Positions 17,418 through 26,060 are shown, numbered from the stretch's first letter. The stretch is DNA of 57,417 bases from Symploca sp. SIO2E9 (GCA_010692645.1 JAAHGS010000007.1:1-57417); one strand, 5' to 3'. The notes: a model not told the origin generated them from the letters alone. Program-made: numbers and translations.

Positions 17418-17803
17418 TTGGGCATCTAAATCTGATCTTACGACTGGTTATCTGGTTTTTGCTCACTGCTAATTTGAGTGTGGCAAATATTATCATTGGC
17501 GTAGGTGTCGCACTCCTATTACCGGGACGCCCCAAAACCCCGGAAGCATTAAAGGATTGGCTGCGTGTACTCGGTGAGGTGATAGTGGCAATTCCTCAAG
17601 CATATATTGAGGCATTTGAAATCATGCTCCGTCCCCATAAATACGAAGATGTGATCATGGAAAGAGTCAAGCCTCAAAGGACTCCTGGACTGATATTCCT
17701 GGATATATTCCTGATCACTTTTACGCCCAAAACTATTGTTTTGAAATACCACAAAGATGGCGGGTACGAAGTACACCGGGTTCTACGGAGGAAAAAGCGA
17801 TGA
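17414..17803 (+). CDS. mrpE: Mrp antiporter subunit MrpE
   Basis: A 129-residue protein with two N-terminal membrane helices and a basic cytoplasmic C-terminal half (LRPHKYEDVIMERVK, then TPKTIVLKYH). The pattern matches MnhE/MrpE. Its role is in assembly or stability of the Mrp complex. It starts at an ATGA overlap with mrpD and ends in an ATGA overlap with mrpF. Confidence 0.82.
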   Translation: MIGHLNLILRLVIWFLLTANLSVANIIIGVGVALLLPGRPKTPEALKDWLRVLGEVIVAIPQAYIEAFEIMLRPHKYEDVIMERVKPQRTPGLIFLDIFLITFTPKTIVLKYHKDGGYEVHRVLRRKKR

Positions 17804-18051
17804 ACCTAATCTTAATTGCGATGATTCTAGCCCTGCTCATCCCCATTTATGAGGCTTGGCAAGATGATGATATTTGGCAAAAAATGTTGGCATTCGCCAG
17901 TATCGCCACGAAGACATCAATCATGATTCTCGTGGTATCTGTCTTGCGTGACGATTGGATGATTGGTGTTGTCGGAGTGATCATTCTGAGTGTGGGGGAT
18001 GCGGGGTTTATGCTTTTAGCACATTTAATTAAACGAATGAGTAATATATGA
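17800..18051 (+). CDS. mrpF: Mrp antiporter subunit MrpF-like
   Basis: An 83-residue protein with three hydrophobic segments: residues 2-17, about 28-46 and 52-75. Both size and position, between mrpE and mrpG, match MrpF. The sequence itself is less conserved than its neighbours, so the symbol depends largely on gene order. It overlaps both neighbours by four bases. Confidence 0.7.
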   Translation: MNLILIAMILALLIPIYEAWQDDDIWQKMLAFASIATKTSIMILVVSVLRDDWMIGVVGVIILSVGDAGFMLLAHLIKRMSNI

Positions 18052-18326
18052 TCAACACCCTTAGTTACACTTGCATAATTGTCGGCATCTTCTTCTGGTT
18101 TTGGGGAACCTTTCCCCTGCTCGGCAATCGCTCGGTATTATTCAAGCTGCATAGTCTTTCGGTTGCAGATACCCTTGGATCTATAAGTATCATTGTAGGA
18201 CTGCTCCTGAAGATGCCCAGTGAATGGCCACTGCTGATTCTCGCCATTATCTCTTTGGCAATTTGGAGTACAGTGCTGGGGTATGTTTTGGCTTACTGTT
18301 CTAGTAGTGGGGGTAGTCATGAGTGA
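18048..18326 (+). CDS. mrpG: Mrp antiporter subunit MrpG (PhaG/MnhG)
   Basis: A 92-residue protein with three hydrophobic segments. The motif LFKLHSLSVADTLGS is typical of MnhG/MrpG, where R/KLHaxsxadTLG is conserved. It overlaps the preceding gene by four bases and the following start (ATG 18319) by eight bases. Confidence 0.82.
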   Translation: MINTLSYTCIIVGIFFWFWGTFPLLGNRSVLFKLHSLSVADTLGSISIIVGLLLKMPSEWPLLILAIISLAIWSTVLGYVLAYCSSSGGSHE

Positions 18327-18939
18327 TAGCTATATCTATGTCATTATTGCCCTGCTGCCTTTGTCTGCCTGCATGCTGGTATTTCAGGTCAATCCATACC
18401 ATGCTCTGGTAATTCGCGGCATACTCGGAGCAGTGGCGGCATTGGTTTATGCAGTTTTGGGGGCAGCCGATGTTGCTTTGACTGAAGCCTTGGTGGGTAC
18501 GATGCTAGCCATTACTCTCTATGCAGTGGCGGCGCGTTCATCGCTAATCATGCGTCTTGGTGTGATCAAAGACGAGGAAATTGAGGTAGATAGGGATTCT
18601 CTAGCAGATGGCAAAGCCGAACAGCATTTTGTGCAATTGAAGGATGACTTAAAAACAATTCTTAGTAAACACTATATGCGGCTTGAGCTCGTGCCCTATA
18701 CAGATAGGCAAGCCTTGCACCGGGCGCTGATGGACAAAGAAGTTCATGCGACTTGTACCCTAGATGAAAGCTGGTCACAGGATAATCAAGAGCAGTTAGG
18801 GTATGAACCCCCAAGCCAACCCTATCACACCAAGACTAGAATTCAACGCCTCTATGAGATCATGCAAACTGAATTAGCCTCACCAGTGACAACCTTGACT
18901 TATATAAAGGCACCAGAAATTGCGGAGCAGTATAAATGA
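18319..18939 (+). CDS. mrpA: Mrp antiporter subunit, short MrpA (DUF4040/MbhD domain)
   Basis: From ATG 18319 the protein is 206 residues. Residues 1-80 form about three helices with LGAADVALTEALVGTMLAI, the signature of the DUF4040/MbhD region that forms part of the C-terminus of full-length MrpA. The NuoL-like antiporter domain of classical MrpA is absent. Residues 85-206 are hydrophilic and charged. Cyanobacterial Mrp clusters are known to have such a short MrpA. The start at 18283 given by the longest frame would overlap mrpG too far; the ATG inside the mrpG stop region is preferred. Confidence 0.75.
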   Translation: MSDSYIYVIIALLPLSACMLVFQVNPYHALVIRGILGAVAALVYAVLGAADVALTEALVGTMLAITLYAVAARSSLIMRLGVIKDEEIEVDRDSLADGKAEQHFVQLKDDLKTILSKHYMRLELVPYTDRQALHRALMDKEVHATCTLDESWSQDNQEQLGYEPPSQPYHTKTRIQRLYEIMQTELASPVTTLTYIKAPEIAEQYK

Positions 18940-19598
18940 AATGGGTTTACATTGCATCAGGGATAGCACTATTCGTCAAATTCCTGATTTTTCCAAATCC
19001 GGCGGCAGATTTATCAGATATCTCTATTGTTGAATCAGTTGTAAAAGATACTGGGGTATCTAATGCGGTTTCGGGTATCATTTTTCGGAATCGGCTTTAT
19101 GATACCGTCTTTGAAGTGGTGGTATTTTCGATCGCGATTATGGGAGCTAAATTTCTCTTAGCAGATGAAAAGCCATTCTGCACGATCTATCAATTTACAG
19201 ATCAACCATCCATTGTTCTAGCGCGTTTGGGAGCTACTATTGCCGCTTTGGTGGGTATTGAGCTGGCGATTCGGGGGCATCTTAGTCCTGGTGGTGGTTT
19301 TGCTGCTGGGGTGGCGGCTGGAACAGCGATTGGTCTTGTGGCAATCACCTCATCATCGCAGTGGATGCAGGCAGTCTATCAGCGCTGGCATGCTGCTACT
19401 TGGGAAAAGGTTTCAGTTCTAACTTTTATTGTACTGGCGGTTATAACTCTAGTGGGAGTAGAATTTCCCCACGGGGAGTTAGGCGCACTTGCTAGTGGTG
19501 GGGTTATCCCCTTACTCAACATCCTAGTTGCAGTAAAAGTTGCCTTGGGTTCGTGGGCGGTTATTTTGGTGTTTATTCATTATCGGGGATTGCTGTGA
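18936..19598 (+). CDS. mrpB: Mrp antiporter subunit MrpB-like
   Basis: A 220-residue membrane protein that starts at an ATGA overlap with mrpA. The segment RGHLSPGGGFAAGVAAG near residue 110 is the MnhB/MrpB signature. About six helices are predicted; the first 80 residues extend beyond a typical MrpB and resemble the C-terminal MbhE-like part of MrpA (YDTVFEVVVFSIAIMG). The gene therefore looks like an MbhE-MrpB fusion. It completes the seven-gene run. The tsaC gene begins 19 bp later and may be read through. Confidence 0.8.
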   Translation: MKWVYIASGIALFVKFLIFPNPAADLSDISIVESVVKDTGVSNAVSGIIFRNRLYDTVFEVVVFSIAIMGAKFLLADEKPFCTIYQFTDQPSIVLARLGATIAALVGIELAIRGHLSPGGGFAAGVAAGTAIGLVAITSSSQWMQAVYQRWHAATWEKVSVLTFIVLAVITLVGVEFPHGELGALASGGVIPLLNILVAVKVALGSWAVILVFIHYRGLL

Positions 19599-19617
19599 TC
19601 GAGCGGAGCTTGGAGAA

Positions 19618-20211
19618 ATGACGCAAGTTTCATTGTCTGCTCTCGTTGCTGGGGCGCTTTCAGGTAAGCTGGTAAGCTTTCCTACAGATACAGTACCAGC
19701 TTTAGCTGCACGACCAGATTGCTCCGAGTTAGTGTTTGCTGCCAAGCGACGCCCCCCAGAGAAGCCCTTAATTTTGATGGCAGCATCCCCACAGTCTTTG
19801 TGGTCATTTGTCAAAGGTACTGCTGCCGAATTGGAGATTTGGCAGCAAGTTGCTCAGCAGTATTGGCCTGGAGCCTTAACTTTAGTATTACCTGCCTCAG
19901 CTCAAGTACCGGAGGCAATGAACCCAACTGATCCGACAACAATTGGTTTGCGGATACCTGATTTGAGCATTGCGATCGCGATTTTATCTGAGACTGGTCC
20001 TTTGGCAACTACCAGCGCCAACTATTCAGGGGAACCGCCTTTACAAGCTATGGCAGAAGTGGAGGAACGATTTCCCCAGGTTCTGACTCTCGAAGGCAAA
20101 GAATTAGAAACTCTTAAACTAGTTAAGACTGGTATTCCTTCTACAGTTGCAAAATGGACGGGTAGCAACTGGGAAGTTTTGCGCCAAGGAGGGGTGCGTT
20201 TGGAAAATTGA
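19618..20211 (+). CDS. tsaC: L-threonylcarbamoyladenylate synthase (TsaC/Sua5/YrdC)
   Basis: A 197-residue YrdC-domain protein. It makes threonylcarbamoyl-AMP from threonine, bicarbonate and ATP for the t6A modification of tRNAs reading ANN codons. Conserved features are FPTDTVPALAA near residue 20, the basic AAKRRPPEKP near residue 42 and the SANYSGEPP motif near residue 140. It has no C-terminal Sua5 domain, so it is the short form. The longest frame begins at 19540 inside mrpB, but ATG 19618 with GGAG just upstream matches the family N-terminus (SLSALVAGALSGKLVSFPTDT). Confidence 0.88.
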   Translation: MTQVSLSALVAGALSGKLVSFPTDTVPALAARPDCSELVFAAKRRPPEKPLILMAASPQSLWSFVKGTAAELEIWQQVAQQYWPGALTLVLPASAQVPEAMNPTDPTTIGLRIPDLSIAIAILSETGPLATTSANYSGEPPLQAMAEVEERFPQVLTLEGKELETLKLVKTGIPSTVAKWTGSNWEVLRQGGVRLEN

Positions 20212-20270
20212 ATAGAGAGGATAAAATTTCCACTCGGTGGTTTAGCAAGGATGAGGATATCGACTCATGT

Positions 20271-20378
20271 TTATGACCGACTAAGAAATTCATCAATCAC
20301 CTGGAAAAAATCTATATCTCCTCCTTGCAATGTACCAGACTTTATGATAACGTTGCTAAACTCACTCCAATAAACCAT
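20271..20378 (-). CDS. Possible small protein or gene remnant (35 residues)
   Basis: A minus-strand frame from ATG 20378 to TAA at 20271 encodes MVYWSEFSNVIIKSGTLQGG and on to a stop after IDEFLSRS. The composition is that of a real protein (IDFFQVIDEFL), in contrast to the other frames of this gap. No convincing ribosome site is seen and the frame is closed by TGA shortly upstream, so it may be the tail of a broken gene. Not recognised. Confidence 0.3.
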   Translation of the reverse strand: MVYWSEFSNVIIKSGTLQGGDIDFFQVIDEFLSRS

Positions 20379-20619
20379 CAAGGGTTCTTTTATATTTCAC
20401 TCAACAGAAACAGTATGTGACTAGAAATGCTGGTACATAGCTAAAAACTTGGATTGGTTGCATAGAAATAATTTCCCGATTTTACTTCAAATGCGGGTAA
20501 AAATAGCACAGGCACCTGTTATTTTGTGTAAAAACACATACGATAAGAAAGGTAAATTTAATCATTGACAAAATAAAAAATTTAATTATAATAACAACTG
20601 TTGATTGAAATTCAAAGTC

Positions 20620-21315
20620 ATGAAAAGAATTTGTGGATTATTTCTTGTCTGCTTTTTTTGCTTATTGGGAGTAACGTTTGCTTATAACAACGCACTTGCT
20701 GCTGAACTTGTAACAGGAGCAAACTTTTATGACCACACTAATTATGTTACTCCCACTGAGTATCCTTATGAGGAAAGTGATGATGTAGTTAATCTAGATA
20801 ACAATCTGAATGACAAATTCAAGTCTGTTAAAGTAGGCACAACATCTAAAGTATTGGCATGGCGTCACTATAGTGACTCACAAGCTGGTCAGATATATGC
20901 TGAATGGTCCACTGATCAACCCGATATTAATTCAGAAATTAAAGGCTTGTCTAAATTCAAAGTTGTTCCTGGGGAGTCAGCAGCAATTGCTGCTCGCTTG
21001 ATCAAGGCAAAACAAGATAACAAAGTCTATTGTCTCTATACCAACGTTTTTAGCGTTGGAGATGTTGAGACTTGTACTACTGACGATGATTATGCATTAG
21101 TGGGAATCATAGACCCAGATCATTTTAAGCAAGAGCTTGTAAGTCAGATTACTGTCAGAGATAAAAGCACAGGTGAGTACTTAAATAATGGATCTGGTTA
21201 CTTCTCATCTGATGATGGGTCAGCTGTAGATTTTGATCCAAAGGCAAATTTCCCAGCAAACATGGAATGGGCAAAACAAGGAAACAATCGTTTTGATTTT
21301 ACAATCAAAAACTGA
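20620..21315 (+). CDS. Secreted protein, possible beta/gamma-crystallin-like fold
   Basis: From ATG 20620 the protein is 231 residues. Residues 1-28 are a clear signal peptide (LFLVCFFCLLGVTFAY, then ALAAE). The first mature 60 residues, VTGANFYDHTNYV to LNDKFKSVKVG, have the pattern of a beta/gamma-crystallin motif, in which a tyrosine-containing hairpin is followed by LND-SSV. The rest carries two cysteine pairs and many Asp residues. The assignment is an inference; no catalytic residues are seen. The gene is isolated, with 400 bp of mostly empty DNA before it and strong hairpins after it. Confidence 0.55.
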   Translation: MKRICGLFLVCFFCLLGVTFAYNNALAAELVTGANFYDHTNYVTPTEYPYEESDDVVNLDNNLNDKFKSVKVGTTSKVLAWRHYSDSQAGQIYAEWSTDQPDINSEIKGLSKFKVVPGESAAIAARLIKAKQDNKVYCLYTNVFSVGDVETCTTDDDYALVGIIDPDHFKQELVSQITVRDKSTGEYLNNGSGYFSSDDGSAVDFDPKANFPANMEWAKQGNNRFDFTIKN

Positions 21316-21353
21316 ATTAGACGATAAGTAGCGATCATTAATAAAGCAATTCA

Positions 21354-21384
21354 AATTCTCTACTGCATTTAGCAGTAGAGAATT
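21354..21384. terminator. Perfect 13-bp hairpin after the secreted-protein gene
   Basis: AATTCTCTACTGC and its exact complement GCAGTAGAGAATT are separated by 5 nt, 38 bp after the stop codon at 21315. A long T-run does not follow, so it may be a processing or stabilising hairpin as much as a terminator. Confidence 0.55.
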
Positions 21385-21501
21385 AATCTTCAATAACAGA
21401 CAATACTACCTTTCAAGTAAGGTATGGTTTATAGAGATTTAATTACCAAGATGATCAGAAAATATTAGTTAACCCTTGACCATATATGGAATCAGAACTA
21501 G

Positions 21502-21533
21502 CTCCCAAATAGTACTTAAGTACTACTTGGGAG
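21502..21533. terminator. Inverted repeat CTCCCAAATAGTACTT/AAGTACTACTTGGGAG
   Basis: A 16-bp-arm palindrome with one mismatch pair, followed by TTATTTAAT. It lies halfway between the secreted-protein and beta-helix genes. Confidence 0.5.
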
Positions 21534-21539
21534 TTATTT

Positions 21540-21583
21540 AATAGACATCTCCAGATACTTTTGAGTTTCTGGAGATGTCTATT
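21540..21583. terminator. Long hairpin AATAGACATCTCCAG/CTGGAGATGTCTATT
   Basis: A 15-bp perfect stem, extendable by a few more pairs, with an inner loop of about 6 nt. It lies 6 bp after the previous palindrome. Three strong hairpins within 230 bp and no gene between them suggest termination or a structured small RNA. The longest is this one. Confidence 0.5.
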
Positions 21584-21675
21584 GTATATTTCTTAGCAGC
21601 AGGCTAAAATCTGCTACTGGCTTTCATTCCCTGACTAAAGTTACGGGGCTTTATCCAAATTTTTGGTAATTATCG

Positions 21676-23262
21676 ATGTATTTTGGTCATAAAAGCTTTT
21701 ACCATCGATTTCACACTATAACACCTCAAGGTATTGGGAATAATTACACCCGCATCTGTAGTGTCTTGCTAGGAGTAGGGTTAATCCTATCTGCCCCAAT
21801 TACTTGGAACAACAAGGCAGCTGTGGCGCAGTTAAGAGTGGCTCAAAATCCTGGCGCGGTTGAAATTAACTCAGAAGTTGAGGTCTTGTTTGTTAATCCA
21901 GCTACAGGAGATGATACTAATGGTAATGGTAAAGAGCGATCGCCTTTCAAAACTATTACTCAAGCGCTACGCTTAGCCAATGATAATACAGTCATTTTGC
22001 TTGCTGTCGGTGTCTATAGCCGCGAGAGTGGTGAAAATTTCCCTCTCCAGATGAAGTCTGGTGTCACGATTCAGGGAAATCCCCGTACCAGAGGCGAAAA
22101 TATCCTCATTCGAGGGGGCGCTAGCTTGGAGAGTGATAGTGCTGTTAGTCCAAACATCACTATTTTAGGTGCTAACCAGGCAGGTTTGACTGGTGTTACT
22201 GTCACTAACCCTAATCAACAAGGCTATGGTTTGTGGATTGAATCGAGTTCTCCTGTGGTATTAGACAATACCTTTACTGGTAATGCCAATGGTGGTATCT
22301 ACATTCAGGGAAATAGTGCGCCGACGATTCGCAGTAACTACTTCTTCGACAATGGTGGTAATGGGATTGCAGTTGATGGAATCTTGCAACCTGAAGTTCG
22401 GGAAAATGTATTTGAAAATAAAGGCTCTGGGATAAGTTTCGCTGACAATTTCATCCCACAGTTATTTGGCAATCCCCTCACCAGTAACAGCAATGAAGAA
22501 GTGGTTGAAGTTGTTTCCCAACCAGCATTAGCTGAAAACTTGTCTGAAAATTCAGAATCAGAGGAATCTCAGACAAGTAATCGCCTTATTTCTGGTTCGG
22601 AAAATATAGCAGAGTCTGAACACAATGCTGTTCCTACCAATAGTAAAGTTGGGCTTAATAATCAAGAGCCTGAGCCAAGTATTGTCCAATTTGGCAGTCA
22701 GCTAACGGGAACAAACCGAAGTAGTGCTGATTTGGCGGAAACTGGAAATCCTAATCGTCAAGGGTCTAATTTGGAAATAGATTACCAATTACCATCTGAG
22801 AGTGAGCAACCCTCAAAGTTGCTAGAAGCGAAACCAGAGATCAATCCTGAAAACTTGACTTATACTGTTACTGATGTTGCTGAGGAAGAAACTTCAACTA
22901 ATAGCGTTTCTGCCGCCTCCTTTCCAGTTCCTTTGATACTGAAAAAACCAACCAACATTCAAGAACAAAATCCCCAAGCAACTGATTCTGTACCAGTTTT
23001 AAGTAGTAATAACCCCTCAGCTAACACTAGCAACTCAGTAAACTTTACACCTCAGACTCAGCGCTACCGAGTTTTGGTCAAAGCAAACAACCAAAGCCAG
23101 CAAAATTTAGTGCGTTCGCTCATTCCTGATGCCTTCCGCACCTCTATCAATGGACAACTAATAATGCAGGCAGGAATCTTCAGTACTCGCGAGAGAGCTA
23201 ATAAAATTTGGCAATTGCTTGCTAACAATGGTTTAAATGCCACCATTGAAGTGTTAAATTGA
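21676..23262 (+). CDS. Exported parallel beta-helix (DUF1565) protein with SPOR-like C-terminus
   Basis: A 528-residue protein. A membrane or signal segment lies at residues 26-43 (ICSVLLGVGLILSAPITW). The DUF1565 motif LFVNPATGDDTNGNG with SPFKTITQAL follows at about residues 70-95. Right-handed beta-helix rungs (SSPVVLDNTFTGNANGGIYIQG, NYFFDNGGNGIAVDG) run to about residue 260. A long Ser/Asn/Glu-rich linker covers about 265-460. The last 70 residues (RYRVLVKANNQSQQNL to NGLNATIEVLN) have the beta-alpha-beta pattern and the QAGIFSTRERANK of SPOR-like domains. A cell-surface role, with peptidoglycan contact through the SPOR-like part, is an inference. Confidence 0.78.
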   Translation: MYFGHKSFYHRFHTITPQGIGNNYTRICSVLLGVGLILSAPITWNNKAAVAQLRVAQNPGAVEINSEVEVLFVNPATGDDTNGNGKERSPFKTITQALRLANDNTVILLAVGVYSRESGENFPLQMKSGVTIQGNPRTRGENILIRGGASLESDSAVSPNITILGANQAGLTGVTVTNPNQQGYGLWIESSSPVVLDNTFTGNANGGIYIQGNSAPTIRSNYFFDNGGNGIAVDGILQPEVRENVFENKGSGISFADNFIPQLFGNPLTSNSNEEVVEVVSQPALAENLSENSESEESQTSNRLISGSENIAESEHNAVPTNSKVGLNNQEPEPSIVQFGSQLTGTNRSSADLAETGNPNRQGSNLEIDYQLPSESEQPSKLLEAKPEINPENLTYTVTDVAEEETSTNSVSAASFPVPLILKKPTNIQEQNPQATDSVPVLSSNNPSANTSNSVNFTPQTQRYRVLVKANNQSQQNLVRSLIPDAFRTSINGQLIMQAGIFSTRERANKIWQLLANNGLNATIEVLN

Positions 23263-23397
23263 AAAATACCTGAAAAATGGCGACGACTCCACACACTGAC
23301 CCTAGGGCTGAATTGAATTAACTAGCAAAAATATCCGGACTTACCCAAAAAAGTCTCGAAAGTTTCAACAAACTAGTAGCAGAAGAGTTGGTACTCA

Positions 23398-24963
23398 ATG
23401 GGCAACGAGGAGCATCTAGCTTTGCTCAAGCAAGGCGTAGAAATCTGGAATAGCTGGAGGACAGAGAAACCTGAAGTAAAACCAGACCTCAGGGAAGCCC
23501 AGCTGATGAAAGTTTCCCTTAAGGGAGCTAATCTTAGCGAGACAGACTTCAGGGGAGCTAACCTCAGGGGAGCTGACTTCACAAGAGCCAAGCTCAGGGG
23601 AGCTGATCTCAGGGGAGCTGACCTCAGGGGAGCTAACCTATCTGAAGTAGACTTAGGGAAAGCTGACCTTAGAGGAGCTAACATCTCCCAAACTGATCTT
23701 AGGGGAGCTGACCTCAGGGAAGCTGACCTCAGGAGGGCTTTTCTGTTAAGAGTTGACTTCTCACAAGCCAAACTCTCGAAAGTTGACTTCAGGAAGGCTG
23801 AACTCTCAGAAGCTAACCTCTCGAAAGCCAATCTCAGTGGATCTGACCTCTCGAAAGCCAATCTCTCCCAAGCTAACCTCTCAAAAGCTAATCTCTCCCA
23901 AGCCAACCTCAGTGAAGCCTTTCTCAATGGAGCAAAATTAATTACCACCAAAGCCTTGAATACCAACTTTGAAAAAACTAGACTTACTGGAACCTGTATA
24001 GAAGCTTGGGAAATTGACGAGGAAACGAGTCTTAAAAACTCTGTTTGTGATTATATTTATTTGAAATACGACTTAGAAAAAGAAACAAAGCAGGAGCGTC
24101 GCCCCAAAACTGGCAGGTTTGCACCAGGAGAGTTCAGCAAGTTATTTGAAAAATCTCCCGATGAGGTTGAAGTTAATAATTCTCAAGATTTTGAAGTTGA
24201 TTTAATTCCTGATGGTGACTATTTTATCGATGCTCTAGAAACCATAGACCTGATTTTTAGTCAAGACATTGATTGGCAAGCCATTGCTTACTCATTTGCT
24301 GATATCCAAGCCAAAAATAAAGAAAATCAACTAATTATTCAGAGTATCAAAAATAAAGGGGATGGAGTTGTTGTGATTAGAGCTAGTCTTCATCCAAACT
24401 TAAATAAGACCAAGATTCAAAATAGCTTCATGCAGGGCTATAAGTTAGCATCTAAAGTCTTAAATCAACAAACCCAAGCCAAGTCTGTTGATAAAGATAA
24501 ACATATTAATCAGTTACTTGATTTAATAAGTCACTCTCAAGATAATCTAGCAGAAACTCAAAGCTTGAGTACAAGAACATCTCCAACAGATGCAATAGTC
24601 GATAATACTGCTGAGGGGGAAGAACAAGACCTTAATATTCAGGAAGTAATTGAGGTTCAAGGAGATGAGCAGATTGCTCGACAGGACTATACGACAGAGC
24701 AAATGCAAAGTCTGGCTAAGACAGCTGTAGAAATCCAGCAGTTTTTGACTCAACTGCAAGCTCAAGGACATAGTCTAGAGGATGCTCAACAAAAGCTTGC
24801 CAGCGATTGGGCAACTCAAGCTAAGCTTAACCCTACAGTGAAAATTAAACTGGAAAGTTTGAGACAGTACTTAAATAATGCTACCGCCCAAAGCATTTTA
24901 GGTCAACCTGCTCTTAAGGTAATTAACTGGGCTTTGAAATTCTCCGGTATACTACTGAGATGA
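23398..24963 (+). CDS. Pentapeptide-repeat protein with a unique C-terminal half
   Basis: A 521-residue protein. Residues 30-185 are about 30 tandem A(D/N)LxX pentapeptides (GANLRGADFTRAKLRGADL), which form a right-handed quadrilateral beta-helix. A short N-terminal cap (EEHLALLKQGVEIWNSWR) is common in cyanobacterial members. The C-terminal 300 residues contain a conserved-looking block (DYFIDALETIDLIFSQDIDWQAI with VVVIRASLHPNLNKTKIQ) and a helical end. Function unknown; pentapeptide helices are usually interaction scaffolds. At DNA level the repeat is very regular, so sequence errors or recombination are likely here. Confidence 0.85.
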   Translation: MGNEEHLALLKQGVEIWNSWRTEKPEVKPDLREAQLMKVSLKGANLSETDFRGANLRGADFTRAKLRGADLRGADLRGANLSEVDLGKADLRGANISQTDLRGADLREADLRRAFLLRVDFSQAKLSKVDFRKAELSEANLSKANLSGSDLSKANLSQANLSKANLSQANLSEAFLNGAKLITTKALNTNFEKTRLTGTCIEAWEIDEETSLKNSVCDYIYLKYDLEKETKQERRPKTGRFAPGEFSKLFEKSPDEVEVNNSQDFEVDLIPDGDYFIDALETIDLIFSQDIDWQAIAYSFADIQAKNKENQLIIQSIKNKGDGVVVIRASLHPNLNKTKIQNSFMQGYKLASKVLNQQTQAKSVDKDKHINQLLDLISHSQDNLAETQSLSTRTSPTDAIVDNTAEGEEQDLNIQEVIEVQGDEQIARQDYTTEQMQSLAKTAVEIQQFLTQLQAQGHSLEDAQQKLASDWATQAKLNPTVKIKLESLRQYLNNATAQSILGQPALKVINWALKFSGILLR

Positions 24964-24996
24964 GCTTTCAAGCCTTGAACTTGCATCTTTAGCATA

Positions 24997-25028
24997 GAGG
25001 GGGAGATGGGGATAGGGGGAGATGGGGA
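24997..25028. repeat. G-rich heptamer-type repeat (GGGGAGAT)n
   Basis: A short array of GGGGAGAT/GGGGATA units, 35 bp after the pentapeptide gene. The same unit forms the core of miniature element A (7178-7245, 8720-8747) and, as its complement, the array at 30578-30614. Confidence 0.75.
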
Positions 25029-25311
25029 AAAGTAGCTTACCCATAATGGTGCAAGATCTAAGTTTAAATTTATTTACATATTACATAACCTGACTGAAAA
25101 AAGTTACAATTTTTCTACTCAACCCAATGGGGCAATTGTTTTAATGTGAGTTCGATTGATTTGGTTTGATTCCTTTCCAAATCTTTCCCCCATACAGGGA
25201 GAGGTTTAAAAGGGGTTTTTCCGTTGCTCCTTCCTTTCTTTGTAGAAGAGGGAGGTTGAGTGCCAGAGACTTGTCTAACTCACGTTGTTTTAATTTTTTG
25301 CACAAGCGTTT

Positions 25312-25815
25312 ATGAATACTGATGAACTTAAGTTGCGCTATCTTGCAGGAGAAAGAGATTTTCATGAAGTCAACTTGAGCGGAGCTAATTTGCACAAAGC
25401 CTATTTAGCACAAGCTAATTTCAGTAGGGCTAATCTGCACAATGCTAACCTCAGCCAAGCCAATCTAACCGGTGCAAATTTTTATAAAGCAAACTTGACT
25501 AAAGCGGATTTGCATCAAACAATTCTGAATGAAGCGATTCTTAATGGAGCAGATCTACATGGAGCCAATCTCCACAGAGCCAATATGATTAAGGCAGACC
25601 TCTATGAAGCCAACTTGAAAGGGGCTATTCTCAAGCATACTTTCTTAAATGGGGCTAATCTGCGCAGAACCAAATTAGATCGAGCACATTTGAGTTGGGC
25701 TAATCTTCGCAAGGCAGACTTGAATCTTGCACATATTCGTGGTTCAGACCTTAATGGTGCTAAGTTTTGTGATACTATCATGCCCGACGGTAGCATCAGG
25801 AACGAAGATTGTTAA
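25312..25815 (+). CDS. Pentapeptide-repeat protein
   Basis: A 167-residue protein made almost wholly of pentapeptide repeats from residue 20 to the end (GANLHKAYLAQANFSRANLHNANL). The N-terminus NTDELKLRYLAGERDFHEVNL is the usual cap of a large cyanobacterial group in which the helix starts after LRYxAGERDF. Cytoplasmic, with no signal peptide. The role is unknown. It lies downstream of the other pentapeptide gene but 350 bp away, and the two do not appear to be recent duplicates because their repeat units and caps differ. Confidence 0.88.
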   Translation: MNTDELKLRYLAGERDFHEVNLSGANLHKAYLAQANFSRANLHNANLSQANLTGANFYKANLTKADLHQTILNEAILNGADLHGANLHRANMIKADLYEANLKGAILKHTFLNGANLRRTKLDRAHLSWANLRKADLNLAHIRGSDLNGAKFCDTIMPDGSIRNEDC

Positions 25816-26060
25816 TTGACATCCTCCCACACCAAATCGAAGATTAATAGCCCTATGACGCTATCGGGCAGGGCTATGCCCCTACAGCCCAAGGATTCCC
25901 CTTAGGCTGTAGGGGCATAGCTTCCCTTAGCGCTTACTACGTAGTGCTTAGAGTATGGGCTTCCTAAGCTGATGATTAGGCTTTTCTATTAGATCATGTC
26001 CCTTGACACTCCCCCACCTGGAAGGAAGGGGCTTTGCTCAAAATTTGGTAATTGGATACT
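25816..26060. mobile_element. Decayed IS200/IS605-type ends without a gene
   Basis: TTGACATCCTCCCACACC at 25817 and TTGACACTCCCCCACCTGG near 26012 resemble conserved ends of tnpB-bearing elements. Between them is a strong hairpin (25873-25921, arms of 17 bp with GCTATGCCCCTACAGCC) and the palindrome around AGCGCTTACTACGTAGTGCT near 25930. No transposase frame remains. The stretch 26061-26310 holds only an inverted repeat AAATTTGGGAG/CTCCCCAAATTT at about 26176-26213. Confidence 0.45.

Noticed and set aside
23373-23966. A 197-residue minus-strand frame opposite the pentapeptide gene
   Set aside because: Its LRSAPLRSA periodicity is just the complement of the pentapeptide repeat.
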